Made by a program: the position numbers and the translations under genes. From Sporisorium sorghi (taxonomy: Eukaryota; Basidiomycota; Ustilaginomycetes; Ustilaginales; Ustilaginaceae), in contig JALCCG010000004.1 in assembly GCA_023212695.1 (NCBI GenBank), forward strand, positions 206,133 through 270,132: a stretch of DNA of 64,000 nt. The letters run 5' to 3'. Under the pieces are notes generated by a model, which was not told the origin of the DNA, searched no databases, and saw only the letters and a list, made by a program, of their open reading frames with translations. Position 1 is the stretch's first letter. Every line of letters starts with the position of its first letter. Shown one piece after another: positions 44,958 to 54,307 of this stretch.

Positions 44958-45863
44958 ATGAACGATACAAACTCGGATTACCCGATAAAGCGTGAAGCGT
45001 CCTTCCGGGAATGGTCGCCCAGCATTCATTATGCTCAATTCCAACGCATGGCGACGGGGGCTCTCCCGAGGCGAAGATTGTACGATTTCGAGCTGCTCTA
45101 CGTATGCCATGGCGCAGCCGCCACAACGATGAACGGGAATCGGTATGTCATCGAAGCCGGGCAGCTCATTTTCCTGCCCTCCGGTGTTTACCATCAGAAT
45201 GAGGTGATATCTGAGCCTGATGCGCGATTTTTGGGAATTCATTTTGATTTTTTTGATGAACTGGACATTCAGACCGAAGCGGACATGATTGTGAACGAAT
45301 CCGTGCTGGCTCCGGATAAATTTGCTCAAGAAGCGATTTCATCCGCTTTCCTTCCGCTGTCCTCACGGACCATCTACACGCCTCCATTGCCTTGTGTTCA
45401 GATGATGGAACGCATCGTTGAAGAGTTCACCTACCGTCCTGCCGGATATGAACTCGCCTGCAAAGGACTGATGCTGGACGTGCTGGTTCAATTGTGTCGG
45501 ACGCATCCTTTCCAGGCCCTGACGGAAACGTCACCGCATGATGCCAAACTGATTGATCTGATGAGCCAAATCGAAAAAACTCCAGCCAAAGACTGGAGCA
45601 ATAAAATAATAGCCGAGCATTTAATGTTAAGTGCCGATCATACCGCGAAATTATTCAAACGATTTGCCGGAATGCCACCCAGTGAATTTGTGCAATCCGT
45701 TCGTCACCGGGAAGCAAGGCGGCTCCTCCGGGAATCCGATATTTCGATCGAGGCGGTTGGCGAAGGCGTCGGATACCCGGATATTCATTATTTCAGCCGG
45801 ATTTTCCGAAGGTTAGAGGGGATCACCGCTACGGATTACCGTAAACTCTCAAGAATTCTGTAG
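44958..45863 (+). CDS. AraC family transcriptional regulator
   Basis: The 301-residue protein has a cupin-like sensor (ELLYVCHGAAATTMNGNRYVIEAGQLIFLPSG, about residues 45-90) and a C-terminal AraC HTH pair (IIAEHLMLSADHTAKLFKRFAGMPPSEFVQSVRHREARRLL; GYPDIHYFSRIFRRLEGITATDYRK). It is divergent from the isomerase/dehydrogenase operon and probably controls it. Its stop overlaps the end of the convergent aminotransferase gene by 15 bases. Confidence 0.9.
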   Translation: MNDTNSDYPIKREASFREWSPSIHYAQFQRMATGALPRRRLYDFELLYVCHGAAATTMNGNRYVIEAGQLIFLPSGVYHQNEVISEPDARFLGIHFDFFDELDIQTEADMIVNESVLAPDKFAQEAISSAFLPLSSRTIYTPPLPCVQMMERIVEEFTYRPAGYELACKGLMLDVLVQLCRTHPFQALTETSPHDAKLIDLMSQIEKTPAKDWSNKIIAEHLMLSADHTAKLFKRFAGMPPSEFVQSVRHREARRLLRESDISIEAVGEGVGYPDIHYFSRIFRRLEGITATDYRKLSRIL

Positions 45864-47057
45864 GATGTGCAGGTCCTGGACTGCACGGGATGAGTGTGCC
45901 CTAAGCCAAAGATCTATTCGATCAAGCGCTTCTGTCAGCCGAGCGGAGGAAGCGGCGTACGAGCAGCGGATAAAACCTTCGCCGCCAGCGCCGAACACAT
46001 GACCCGGTACAACAGCGACTTTCGCTTCCCGAAGCAGCCGCTCTGCGAACTGCTGCGATCCAAGACCGGTTTCTGCAATGCTGGGAAAGGCATAGAAAGC
46101 ACCTTGCGGATCGCGGCAGGTCAGGCCGATATCGCTCAGACCCTGCACAAACATCCTTCTGCGTTCATCATAAGCCAGCTTCATGGCATCCCGATCCCCG
46201 AGTCCGTTCCGCAGACATTCGATAGCGGCAATCTGTCCCATGATGGGTGCGCATAGGGCGGTGTACTGATGAATCTTGACCATGGCGCTCACCAAGTCCC
46301 GATCTCCGCAGAGGTAGCCGACACGCCAGCCCGTCATCGCAAACGCTTTGGAGAAGCCGCTGATGACAATGGTGCGTTCCCGCATTCCAGGCAGTGAAGC
46401 GATGCTGGTATGTGTGCGGCCATAGGTAAGATCCGCGTACATCTCGTCGGAGATGACCACCAAATTGTGCGAAACGACCAGGCGGGCAATCGGGAGCCAA
46501 TCCTCATAAGTCATGACGGCACCTGTCGGATTGGTCGGAAAATTAACAACGATCGCTTTGGTCCTCGGTGTAATTACCTTCTGAAGTTCATCCGCGGTTA
46601 ATTTGAAGCCCTCCTCTGCCGATAGCTCCAGTTCTACCACATTCCCCCCATTCAGCTGAACAAGCGGAGCATAGGCAATGTACCCGGGTACCGGAATGAT
46701 GATTTCATCTCCCGGCGAGATGAGCGCCCGCAGAGCAAGATCAATCGCTTCACTGCCGCCAACGGTGACCAGAACCTCTCGTGACGGTTCATATTCCAGC
46801 TGAAAGCCCTTGTGCAGGTATTCCGCGATTGCTTCTCTTAACTCCAGAAGACCCTCGTTTGGCGTATACATCGTACGCCCATGCTCCAAAGCGCGCTTGC
46901 AGGCTTCTATCGCACACTGAGGTGTCACAAAATCCGGCTCACCTACGCCCAGAGAAATGACATCATCGTCCGCTTCGGCCGCATTAAAAAACTGTCGAAT
47001 TCCGGATGGGGGCATATCTTGCACAGTCGGCGATATAAAGCTGCTCGTTGTATTCAT
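45849..47057 (-). CDS. PLP-dependent class I/II aminotransferase
   Basis: The 402-residue fold-type I aminotransferase has SLGVGEPDFVTP near the N-terminus, YTPNEGLLELREAIAEY, NFPTNPTGAVM, SDEMYADLTYG and the PLP Lys in VISGFSKAFAMTGWRVGYL. Substrate unknown (PatA/AspC-like). GGAGTAGAAGG lies before ATG 47057, inside the ddl gene, giving a 74-base overlap with ddl in another frame. Behind ddl and a DdlR-like regulator, a role in D-alanine supply is possible but unproven. Confidence 0.9.
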   Translation of the reverse strand: MNTTSSFISPTVQDMPPSGIRQFFNAAEADDDVISLGVGEPDFVTPQCAIEACKRALEHGRTMYTPNEGLLELREAIAEYLHKGFQLEYEPSREVLVTVGGSEAIDLALRALISPGDEIIIPVPGYIAYAPLVQLNGGNVVELELSAEEGFKLTADELQKVITPRTKAIVVNFPTNPTGAVMTYEDWLPIARLVVSHNLVVISDEMYADLTYGRTHTSIASLPGMRERTIVISGFSKAFAMTGWRVGYLCGDRDLVSAMVKIHQYTALCAPIMGQIAAIECLRNGLGDRDAMKLAYDERRRMFVQGLSDIGLTCRDPQGAFYAFPSIAETGLGSQQFAERLLREAKVAVVPGHVFGAGGEGFIRCSYAASSARLTEALDRIDLWLRAHSSRAVQDLHILQNS

Positions 47058-47982
47058 ATCCTTCTACTCCTTGTTTTTCGCTTTTTCGTTCCGTTAATGA
47101 GAATTCAATAATAGCATCGAGCAAACTGCTGAACGAAAATCCCGCTGCTTCCGCGCTTCTTGGCAGCAGACTGGTCCGCGTTAAACCCGGGAGGGTGTTA
47201 ACCTCCAAAATATAAGGAATATTATCCTTCAGGATGATATCGATTCTGGCATACACACTGCACTTCAGTGCCTTGTAACATTGAATCGCCGCCGCGTTCA
47301 CTGCCTTCCGAAGTTCGGGGGGCAGCTCGATCACCTGCTCATCCGCTTCGCCTTCCACATATTTGGACGTGTAGTCAAAAAATTCGGAGTTCGGTTTAAT
47401 CGACACAATCGGAAGCATTTCCCCGTTCAGGATCGGGCAAGTGATCTCCTCACCATCGATGAATTGTTCAATCATCACGGCGCGATCCCATTGGAGCGCC
47501 TCCTCGACAGCGGATACCAGCTCATCTTGGATACGGACAATCCGGGTGCCAATGCTGGACCCGCCTGCATTCGGCTTCACAACAACGGGGAAGCCCAGCC
47601 CTTCCACATCCGCGGCGGCCAGCTCCTGCATACTGCCCACCACGACCCAGTCTGCGGTAAACAAACCTTCGCAGCGCAGCAGCTTCTTGCTCAGATCTTT
47701 ATCCATGCAGACACTGCTGGACAGGACATCGCTGCCGGTGTACGGTATTCCGAGAGAGTCCAGCGTGCCTTGCACCGTGCCGTCCTCCCCGTATTTGCCG
47801 TGCAGCGCGAGCAGGGCGATGTCGATGCCTTCGGTTTTGCTGATCAGCTCGCGTTTGTCATCAATCTCGATCGGGCAAACCTCGTAGCGGTTTTTATCCA
47901 GATGGGAGAGCATCTCCCTGCCGGTAGCCAGCGAAACCTCCCTCTCTGATGATACGCCTCCCATGATGACACCAACCTTCAT
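46984..47982 (-). CDS. ddl: D-alanine--D-alanine ligase
   Basis: An ATP-grasp ligase that joins two D-Ala for the wall. It has GVIMGGVSSEREVSL at the start, LALHGKYGEDGTVQG, GIPYTGSDVLSSSVCMDKDLSK, FPVVVKPNAGGSSIG (ATP-grasp), VMIEQFIDGEEITCPIL and YILEVNTLPGLTRTSLLPRSA. At 332 residues it is slightly longer than usual: after EFSLTERK about 30 extra residues are encoded in the overlap with the aminotransferase gene. It follows the MocR gene by 48 bases. Confidence 0.93.
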   Translation of the reverse strand: MKVGVIMGGVSSEREVSLATGREMLSHLDKNRYEVCPIEIDDKRELISKTEGIDIALLALHGKYGEDGTVQGTLDSLGIPYTGSDVLSSSVCMDKDLSKKLLRCEGLFTADWVVVGSMQELAAADVEGLGFPVVVKPNAGGSSIGTRIVRIQDELVSAVEEALQWDRAVMIEQFIDGEEITCPILNGEMLPIVSIKPNSEFFDYTSKYVEGEADEQVIELPPELRKAVNAAAIQCYKALKCSVYARIDIILKDNIPYILEVNTLPGLTRTSLLPRSAEAAGFSFSSLLDAIIEFSLTERKSEKQGVEGYEYNEQLYIADCARYAPIRNSTVF

Positions 47983-48030
47983 GATGCTGTCCTCCTAAAC
48001 TGTTATTCTTCCGATCTCTTTTTTGCCCTG

Positions 48031-49488
48031 CTAGTTGAGCAGCTTCCTCGCTGTTTCACCGATAATGCGGATCCCCTTCTCGATGTTCTCGTCCGAGACG
48101 CGGGAGAAGCCGAGGCGCATCGTGTGATGACCTCCGCCATCGGTATGGAAAATATCACCCGGCGTGAATACGACGCCCTGGGCGGAGCAGGCAGCAAGCA
48201 GCTCCCGCGTCCGGAAATCCGGACCAAATTCAACAAACAGATGAAGTCCGCCGTCTCCGGACAAGCGCTCCATCGGAATCCATTCCTCACAGCAGCGGAT
48301 CGCCAGCTCATATTTTCGCTTATACTCCGCCTTGGCCCTTTTTAAATATTTCTCGAAGTTGCCGTTGTACAGATATTGATAGAGCAGGGATTGATCCAGC
48401 GTCGACGTATGGATGCTGCGGGCACGCTTCACGCTTTCCAGATAATGAATCAGCGTCTTGTCGGCAAGCACCCAACCGACGCGCAGGCCAGGGAACAAAA
48501 TTTTCGAGAAACTGCCCAAATAGATCACGCTGTTGTTCTCCCCGCCTGCACATGCAACGAGAGGGGCAATATGCGAGCCCGAATAACGCAGCTCCTCATT
48601 GAAACCATCTTCAATAACGGGAATCTGATACTCATTCAGCAATCGCAGAGCTTCAAGCCTCTTCTGGTGAGACATAACAATTCCTGTAGGATTATGATAG
48701 GAAGGCACAAGGTACGCCAGATCGTAAGGGCGCTTCGACAGCTCGCGTGCAAGCCCTGTCAGGCTGATGCCGTCCGGCTCCATCTCGACGCCGGTGATGT
48801 CGTACCCGTGCATTTTAAAATTTTTTATGGCTGTATGGTGGGTTGGATTCTCACACAGAATGCGTCCATGCCCCTGGTTCAAGGTCGATAAGACCAGGCT
48901 CAGCGCTTCTGTAAAACCGCTTGTGATAAGCAGATCCTTGCCCTGGATATTCACGCCCTTGTTCTCCATATAACGGAGAAGATAATCGATGAGCGGTTTA
49001 TAACCCTTGGCATAACCGTAGTTAAGGAGAACCTCCCCTTCAAGCGACATCCGGTCCAGAAATGCACGCTTTACATTTTGCAGATCAAACAGCTTCTCAT
49101 CGGGAGCGATGCTTGTAAAAGATATGGCGCCCTTCTCGGCGCGGATGCCATGCTTCATCAGATCATTCTCTTCCGCGAGCCGGGCGTAATCATTCAGACG
49201 CGGAGCCCAATCCAGCCGCTTGCCTTCTGGCTGTACAGATACCCCACTTACCGACGGGACAACGAAATGTCCCTGCCCTTTGACCGCGTAGATATAGCCT
49301 TCGTCCTCCAAATCCGAGTAAGCGCTGAGCACCGTATTACGGCTAACCCGAAGTAAAGCACTCAGCTCTCGCGTGGAGGGAAGCTTCTGATCCGCTTGCA
49401 GCGCACCGGTTGTCATCAAGCGCTTCATGTAATCCTTGACTTGAATATACGCCGGACGGTCATCCGCAAACTTGAAATCCAAATACAT
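48031..49488 (-). CDS. MocR/GabR-type regulator (GntR HTH fused to aminotransferase fold), DdlR-like
   Basis: The 485-residue protein has an N-terminal winged helix of GntR type (RPAYIQVKDYMKRLMTTGALQADQKLPSTRELSALLRVSRNTVLSAYSDLE, residues 11-70) and a PLP aminotransferase-like domain with the Lys in YLGSFSKILFPGLRVGWVL. Such proteins use PLP as a sensor. In Brevibacillus a MocR member, DdlR, activates ddl. Because it directly precedes ddl here, it is probably the same regulator. Assignment by synteny, not by phylogeny. Confidence 0.88.
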   Translation of the reverse strand: MYLDFKFADDRPAYIQVKDYMKRLMTTGALQADQKLPSTRELSALLRVSRNTVLSAYSDLEDEGYIYAVKGQGHFVVPSVSGVSVQPEGKRLDWAPRLNDYARLAEENDLMKHGIRAEKGAISFTSIAPDEKLFDLQNVKRAFLDRMSLEGEVLLNYGYAKGYKPLIDYLLRYMENKGVNIQGKDLLITSGFTEALSLVLSTLNQGHGRILCENPTHHTAIKNFKMHGYDITGVEMEPDGISLTGLARELSKRPYDLAYLVPSYHNPTGIVMSHQKRLEALRLLNEYQIPVIEDGFNEELRYSGSHIAPLVACAGGENNSVIYLGSFSKILFPGLRVGWVLADKTLIHYLESVKRARSIHTSTLDQSLLYQYLYNGNFEKYLKRAKAEYKRKYELAIRCCEEWIPMERLSGDGGLHLFVEFGPDFRTRELLAACSAQGVVFTPGDIFHTDGGGHHTMRLGFSRVSDENIEKGIRIIGETARKLLN

Positions 49489-49679
49489 CGTATTACCCCC
49501 TTGCCTCTATGATGGCATAAATTCAGCTGCACCACTAGAACCACAGCAGACCTCTTTCGCCGAAGGCGTGGTTGGCGTTAATCGCCCATGAATCCCTCAA
49601 CCACCTCTCTGGGTTAAAAAAGGACTTTTACGTTGATAAGCAGAACTATATCATCTTCACTCAAATAAGGAGGCGATTG

Positions 49680-50972
49680 TTGCTTGTGAACCGATCTAAA
49701 ATTATAATCAGTGATCCTCATTCCATGGTAGATGCTCCTATAAAGATATCTGCCGCTGGGATGCAGCCGCAAGAAACCGTAACATTCCATCTGATCAAAA
49801 AAATAAATGAGGAACGATATTTAGCCTCACAGGCGAGTTTTGTTGCAGACCCTGAAGGTAAAGTAGAGCTGGACCATCAAGCACCCATCCATGGCACATA
49901 CTGCGGCGTGGATGGAATGGCCTTGTTTTGGTCCATGGAGCCTACCGTAAAGAATGCACTGACGCATGTTCTGGACGAAAAATATAATCAACCCGACACT
50001 CGTGATGAACTGTCGCCACAAACCTCGCTAATGCTGTTGGAAACTCATGATGAGATTGTGGCACATCAAGCTGTAACCCGCCATTGGACAAGCAATGATA
50101 CTGTGAAGCAAACCGTGCGGGAAGCAGGTCTGATTGGGAACTTTTTTTATAACAAGGATTTGAAACCCAGACCCGGCATTATCGTTGTGGGCGGATCCGA
50201 GGGAGGCATGAACGAGAAAACTGCTGCCCTTCTGGCCTCGCACGGATTCTCGGTATTCGCGCTTGCCTATTTCGGCGTGGAGAATCTCCAAAAGCAGCTA
50301 AGGGATATACCACTTGAATACGTTGATTCGGCCATAAAATGGCTGCAGAAGCGATCTGAAGTTCAGGCAGGAGGATTCGGAATTCACGGTACGTCAAGGG
50401 GCAGTGAACTTGCTCTGTGGTCAGCCGCCTTGTTTCCTGAAATCACAGCCGTTGTCTCCTTGAACGGATCAGCCGTATCGTTCAGCGGAATTGTCCCATG
50501 GAGTAATGATCCAACGCTTCCACCTGCATGGACCTACCAAGGCCAGCCGCTCGCCTATCTGCAGCCAGATAATCCAGTCCAATTGGCGAATGAATGCAAA
50601 GAAATGTGGATTAGCCAAAAGGGAAATCCTTTCCGTAAATGGCACGACGGGTTGTCCGCTAACATCGATTGGCTGGAGAGGGCAACCATCCCTTTAGAAA
50701 AAATAAACGGCGAAGTCTTAATGATATCGGGATCAGCCGATGAAAGCTGGGATTCTGCTGCTCTATCGGAGCAAGGATTACGGAGAAAAACACAAAACGA
50801 TCCAGCAGCGATATCCAAGCATCTAATCTATGATGGGGCAGGCCATTATATCGGCATACCTTACTTGCGTGCGATTTCCCCCGATCCGGGAACCAAGCAG
50901 CAACTTGCGGAAGCCAGTGTGGACTCGTGGAAAAAAACAATCGAATTCTTTAAGCAGAGGTTATGTACATAA
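49680..50972 (+). CDS. Acyl-CoA thioesterase / BAAT family hydrolase
   Basis: An N-terminal Bile_Hydr_Trans-like beta domain (about residues 1-115, with APIKISAAGMQPQETVTF) is followed by an alpha/beta-hydrolase BAAT_C domain with GGSEGGMNEKTAALLASHGF and nucleophile Ser in IHGTSRGSELAL. Late Asp/His lie in SADESWDSA and GAGHYIG. The open frame begins at 49572, but GGAGG at 49669-49673 points to TTG 49680 (430 residues). Substrate unknown; bacterial homologues are annotated as acyl-CoA thioesterases or acyltransferases. It is divergent from mocR. Confidence 0.85.
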   Translation: MLVNRSKIIISDPHSMVDAPIKISAAGMQPQETVTFHLIKKINEERYLASQASFVADPEGKVELDHQAPIHGTYCGVDGMALFWSMEPTVKNALTHVLDEKYNQPDTRDELSPQTSLMLLETHDEIVAHQAVTRHWTSNDTVKQTVREAGLIGNFFYNKDLKPRPGIIVVGGSEGGMNEKTAALLASHGFSVFALAYFGVENLQKQLRDIPLEYVDSAIKWLQKRSEVQAGGFGIHGTSRGSELALWSAALFPEITAVVSLNGSAVSFSGIVPWSNDPTLPPAWTYQGQPLAYLQPDNPVQLANECKEMWISQKGNPFRKWHDGLSANIDWLERATIPLEKINGEVLMISGSADESWDSAALSEQGLRRKTQNDPAAISKHLIYDGAGHYIGIPYLRAISPDPGTKQQLAEASVDSWKKTIEFFKQRLCT

Positions 50973-50977
50973 AACGA

Positions 50978-51020
50978 ATGCCCCACATTCACCGTTTAAC
51001 GGTGAATGTGGGGCATTTTC
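50978..51020. terminator. Strong hairpin terminator between convergent genes
   Basis: ATGCCCCACATTCACCG with CGGTGAATGTGGGGCAT: a 17-bp perfect stem, loop TTTAA, T-rich on both strands. Confidence 0.93.
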
Positions 51021-51065
51021 AATATATTCACACTGGTTTGGATGGAGCTGCACTTGCCATCCCGT

Positions 51066-52730
51066 TTACTTCACAACCATATTCGCCTTGATCTCCTCAT
51101 TCATCCACTGCCGCTTCGACAGCAGCCATTCCATATCCCTGGGGTAGCACTTAAAGGTGATCGGCTCCTTCAGCCCTTCCTCCAGCGACTGCATGACGGC
51201 TTCTCGGCCGATCAGCGTCTCGAGCAGCTGAAGCGCTCTCAAATCCTGCAGTGCCTCCTGAAATACCTTCAGCCGAATGGATTCGATAGGCCCTTCTTCG
51301 CCAGGGTATACCACAAAAGCATCCCCGGAAGGAAAACCGCCGTCCGCATCCGTCACCTGGAATGGATCAATGGCGCGGCGCGAGTATTGCGAGTTCCAAA
51401 AGTTGTATCCCCAGTGCAGGAACCCCTCGATGTTGTACTTATACAGCTGAATGCCGAGAATCCGGTTTCTTGCCGACGGCAGATTGAAAAATCGGTTCGA
51501 CACCTCTTTGTACTGGGAACAGCAATAATAGGTCCACAATGGCGTTACTTGTTGGTCCAGAAAAGGCTCGATGTGGTTGCTGCCTGGAATCGGTCGCTTC
51601 ACCAGTCCTTGCTCATAGAACGAAATATCGGATAAGGCATCAATAATTGGATAATCCGGCAGCAGTTCATTCATCAATCGGCTCGCATGACCATATGCCT
51701 CCAGATGGGAAACAGACGGCTCGTCGGATACATGGAAATAGCAGCGCTGTTTCAGTCCCCGGCTTTCGATCCAGCCGGTCAGCGCCGGAATGAATTGTCT
51801 GATGAAGGCATGGTACGAAGATCCCGTCGCATCCGTATCCCACCCGAACAGCTTCTCGCTCTTGCCGTTCACGTTGCCCATAATCTTCGGCGCATGCCGG
51901 GCTCCCCATTGCGTGAAGAGATGCGAGAACTCCAAGTATTGAATCCCATGAGCATCGCATAAGTCCGCCCAGCGGTCGAGTTTATCGAATGCAAACGCAT
52001 ACATTCCATCTTCGCTAACAGCCACATCAACCAGTTGTACCGTGGGGCGCTCCCCGCCCACTTCCGTATCCAGCGGAGGCGTAAACAAAGGCGTAAGGAT
52101 CATATTGATCCCATGCCGGGCAGCAGTCCCCATAAATTGTCCCATCAAGGCCCAGTGACGCTCACTAAAAATCTCGACACCGTAATAGGCAGCCAGACAA
52201 TCGGCATAAAACCATTCTGTATGAATCAGCGTTTGGGCAGGTAATGATGCCGGAATGACTTCCAGTGTGAAGACCTCATCACCAAGCGACTCCCCCGAAT
52301 CGGCTTCAAAGCGGATTCCAATTTCATATGTACCGCCCTTTACCTCATCCTCAGGCTGCACCGTAATCCATAGACTTCTCCACTGGTTCGGGTATCCTGT
52401 CACAACAGATTCTGCGGTCAAGGGCAGCAGCGGGTCCGGATACAGGCCCGGCGTGGATCTTAAGACAAATTCGTCATGATCATGATACGCTGGCAGCTCC
52501 GATGGAACCAGACCAACGGAACGGACGATAATGTGCGGGCTTATCTCCGACTGAAGCACGACATGGATGTTTTTTAACAAGCGGTTGGAGCGGTAAGCGA
52601 CCTGAAACGAAAACGTCTCATTACAAAATACGGACCCGCTGTTATACGAACCTTGCAATAGTTCTTCATCGGCAAACACTTTGGACAAGGAGCTCAGAAG
52701 CCGGGTCTGGAACGTTACGGATTGGCTCAT
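51066..52730 (-). CDS. DUF4091 (GH123-like) glycoside hydrolase family protein
   Basis: A 554-residue cytosolic protein with an N-terminal beta-sandwich region (about 1-170) and a TIM-barrel DUF4091 domain with the acidic pair Asp-Glu in YFHVSDEPS (about residue 317). It also has GWDTDATGSSYH and GFLHWGYNFWNSQYSRRAIDPF. GH123 beta-N-acetylgalactosaminidases use the same Asp-Glu pair. There is no signal peptide, so it acts on imported oligosaccharides. It is last in the operon with the ABC transporter and GH29. Confidence 0.82.
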   Translation of the reverse strand: MSQSVTFQTRLLSSLSKVFADEELLQGSYNSGSVFCNETFSFQVAYRSNRLLKNIHVVLQSEISPHIIVRSVGLVPSELPAYHDHDEFVLRSTPGLYPDPLLPLTAESVVTGYPNQWRSLWITVQPEDEVKGGTYEIGIRFEADSGESLGDEVFTLEVIPASLPAQTLIHTEWFYADCLAAYYGVEIFSERHWALMGQFMGTAARHGINMILTPLFTPPLDTEVGGERPTVQLVDVAVSEDGMYAFAFDKLDRWADLCDAHGIQYLEFSHLFTQWGARHAPKIMGNVNGKSEKLFGWDTDATGSSYHAFIRQFIPALTGWIESRGLKQRCYFHVSDEPSVSHLEAYGHASRLMNELLPDYPIIDALSDISFYEQGLVKRPIPGSNHIEPFLDQQVTPLWTYYCCSQYKEVSNRFFNLPSARNRILGIQLYKYNIEGFLHWGYNFWNSQYSRRAIDPFQVTDADGGFPSGDAFVVYPGEEGPIESIRLKVFQEALQDLRALQLLETLIGREAVMQSLEEGLKEPITFKCYPRDMEWLLSKRQWMNEEIKANMVVK

Positions 52731-52860
52731 GCGCGATACATCCTCTCTACTGTGGAGTAAGGTCTGGTCTCACATACATCTTACACTAATCTGGAGGGAG
52801 CGGAAGGTGAACGAATCTTTTTTTTCGGGAAAAATATGATTCGGCTTCGCAATCAGCCTA

Positions 52861-54285
52861 TCAATCCCCAGCGCCCCTGTACACTTCAAAGCTGGACAGT
52901 TGCGGGCACCATCTCGATTCCATAATGGTCAGCCGAATATACTGAGAACGTACGGCAGAGAATCGACAGATGCGCTTGTGACCAACAACGGTGCAGGATT
53001 GAATCGGATGCCAGGTTCCATTTGCGATATATTCAAGCTCAAACCTCTCGATTCGTTGTCCATACCGGTATTCAGCCAGTACAATATGATCGAAATCGAT
53101 CTCACGTCCGAAGTCCAGCTCAATCACGGCATACTCGGTACCGTCCTCCGGACTCCAATACGTATCCCTGCTGCCATCCAGCACATGACACGCGTCCCAT
53201 CCCTGCTTGCTTTCCGATGCCGTTATATGCGCATCCGCTGCGAGATTGGTCCTGAACGTATTGCGAATGGCATCTCCAAGCTCCTGCAGCCGCTGCATGT
53301 CATGCTCATGAACCAGTCCCCGGGTATCCGGCGGAATATTGAGCAGAAAAGTCGCGTTGCCGCCAACCGATCCGTAATAGATATGGAGCAGTTCCTCCAG
53401 AGATCTAACCTTACCGTCCTCGGAAGCATGGTAGAACCACCCCGGACGGATGGACGTGTTGACTTCAGCCGGATACCACACCAGCTCCTGCTCGCCCTGA
53501 ATGACATCACGGCTGCCCAGATCCTCTTCATCCGACTCATAACGGCGCGCAAACTCCCGATCGTCGGCTTGCTGCGATTTTTCCTGGATGGCTTCATTCT
53601 GGCGCAATGACGAAGGAACTACGCTCCATTCGGATTCTCTGCAGTGTCCCGCCTCATTCCCGCACCAGCGGACATCCGGCCCGCATACCGAGATGGCTGC
53701 ATTCGGCTGCAGCTCGCGAATCAGCGAGTAATACGCCTCCCAGTCGTATTCCTGACGCTTGCCGTTCGGTCCTTCACCGCAGGCACCGTCAAACCAGACG
53801 CAGAATAGATCGCCATAGCCGGTCAGCAGCTCTCGTAATTGATTCAGGAAGAATTGATTGTATCGCGGTGAATCTCCATATGACGGTTCATGCCGATCCC
53901 AAGGGGACAGGTAAATCCCGAATTTGATTCCGCGTCTTCTGCAAGCATCGGCAACCTCCTTCACCACATCGCCGAGCCCGCTTCGCCAAGGGCTGTTCCT
54001 CACGGTATGCTCCGTATAGCGGCTTGGCCAGAGACAGAACCCGTCATGATGCTTGCATGTGAGGATCAAGCCGCGCATGCCGGCACTGATACAGGCTTCA
54101 ACCCACTGGTCAGCATCCAGCTGCTCGGGATTAAACCATGCGGGATCCTCTTTTCCGGTGCCCCATTCCATATCCGTGAACGTATTGATTGTAAAATGAA
54201 AGAAAGCATAAAACTCCATCTCCTGTACGGCCAGTTGGCGCTCCGAGGGCTTAATGTTGGCAGCGTATTCAATGAAATTGTGCAC
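52861..54285 (-). CDS. Alpha-L-fucosidase (GH29) with C-terminal discoidin-like domain
   Basis: The 474-residue protein has the GH29 barrel: EFYAFFHFTINTFTDMEWG, GLILTCKHHDGFCLWPS and the nucleophile Asp in CVWFDGACGEG (D166). The C-terminal 130 residues (ITASESKQGWDACHVLDGSRDTYWSPED...) form an F5/8 type C or CBM32-like domain. No signal peptide is seen, so it is intracellular and acts on imported fucosylated oligosaccharides. It lies 22 bases after the binding-protein gene and 130 before DUF4091. Confidence 0.9.
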   Translation of the reverse strand: MHNFIEYAANIKPSERQLAVQEMEFYAFFHFTINTFTDMEWGTGKEDPAWFNPEQLDADQWVEACISAGMRGLILTCKHHDGFCLWPSRYTEHTVRNSPWRSGLGDVVKEVADACRRRGIKFGIYLSPWDRHEPSYGDSPRYNQFFLNQLRELLTGYGDLFCVWFDGACGEGPNGKRQEYDWEAYYSLIRELQPNAAISVCGPDVRWCGNEAGHCRESEWSVVPSSLRQNEAIQEKSQQADDREFARRYESDEEDLGSRDVIQGEQELVWYPAEVNTSIRPGWFYHASEDGKVRSLEELLHIYYGSVGGNATFLLNIPPDTRGLVHEHDMQRLQELGDAIRNTFRTNLAADAHITASESKQGWDACHVLDGSRDTYWSPEDGTEYAVIELDFGREIDFDHIVLAEYRYGQRIERFELEYIANGTWHPIQSCTVVGHKRICRFSAVRSQYIRLTIMESRWCPQLSSFEVYRGAGD

Positions 54286-54307
54286 GCGATAAACCTCCCA
54301 TTCCTAT

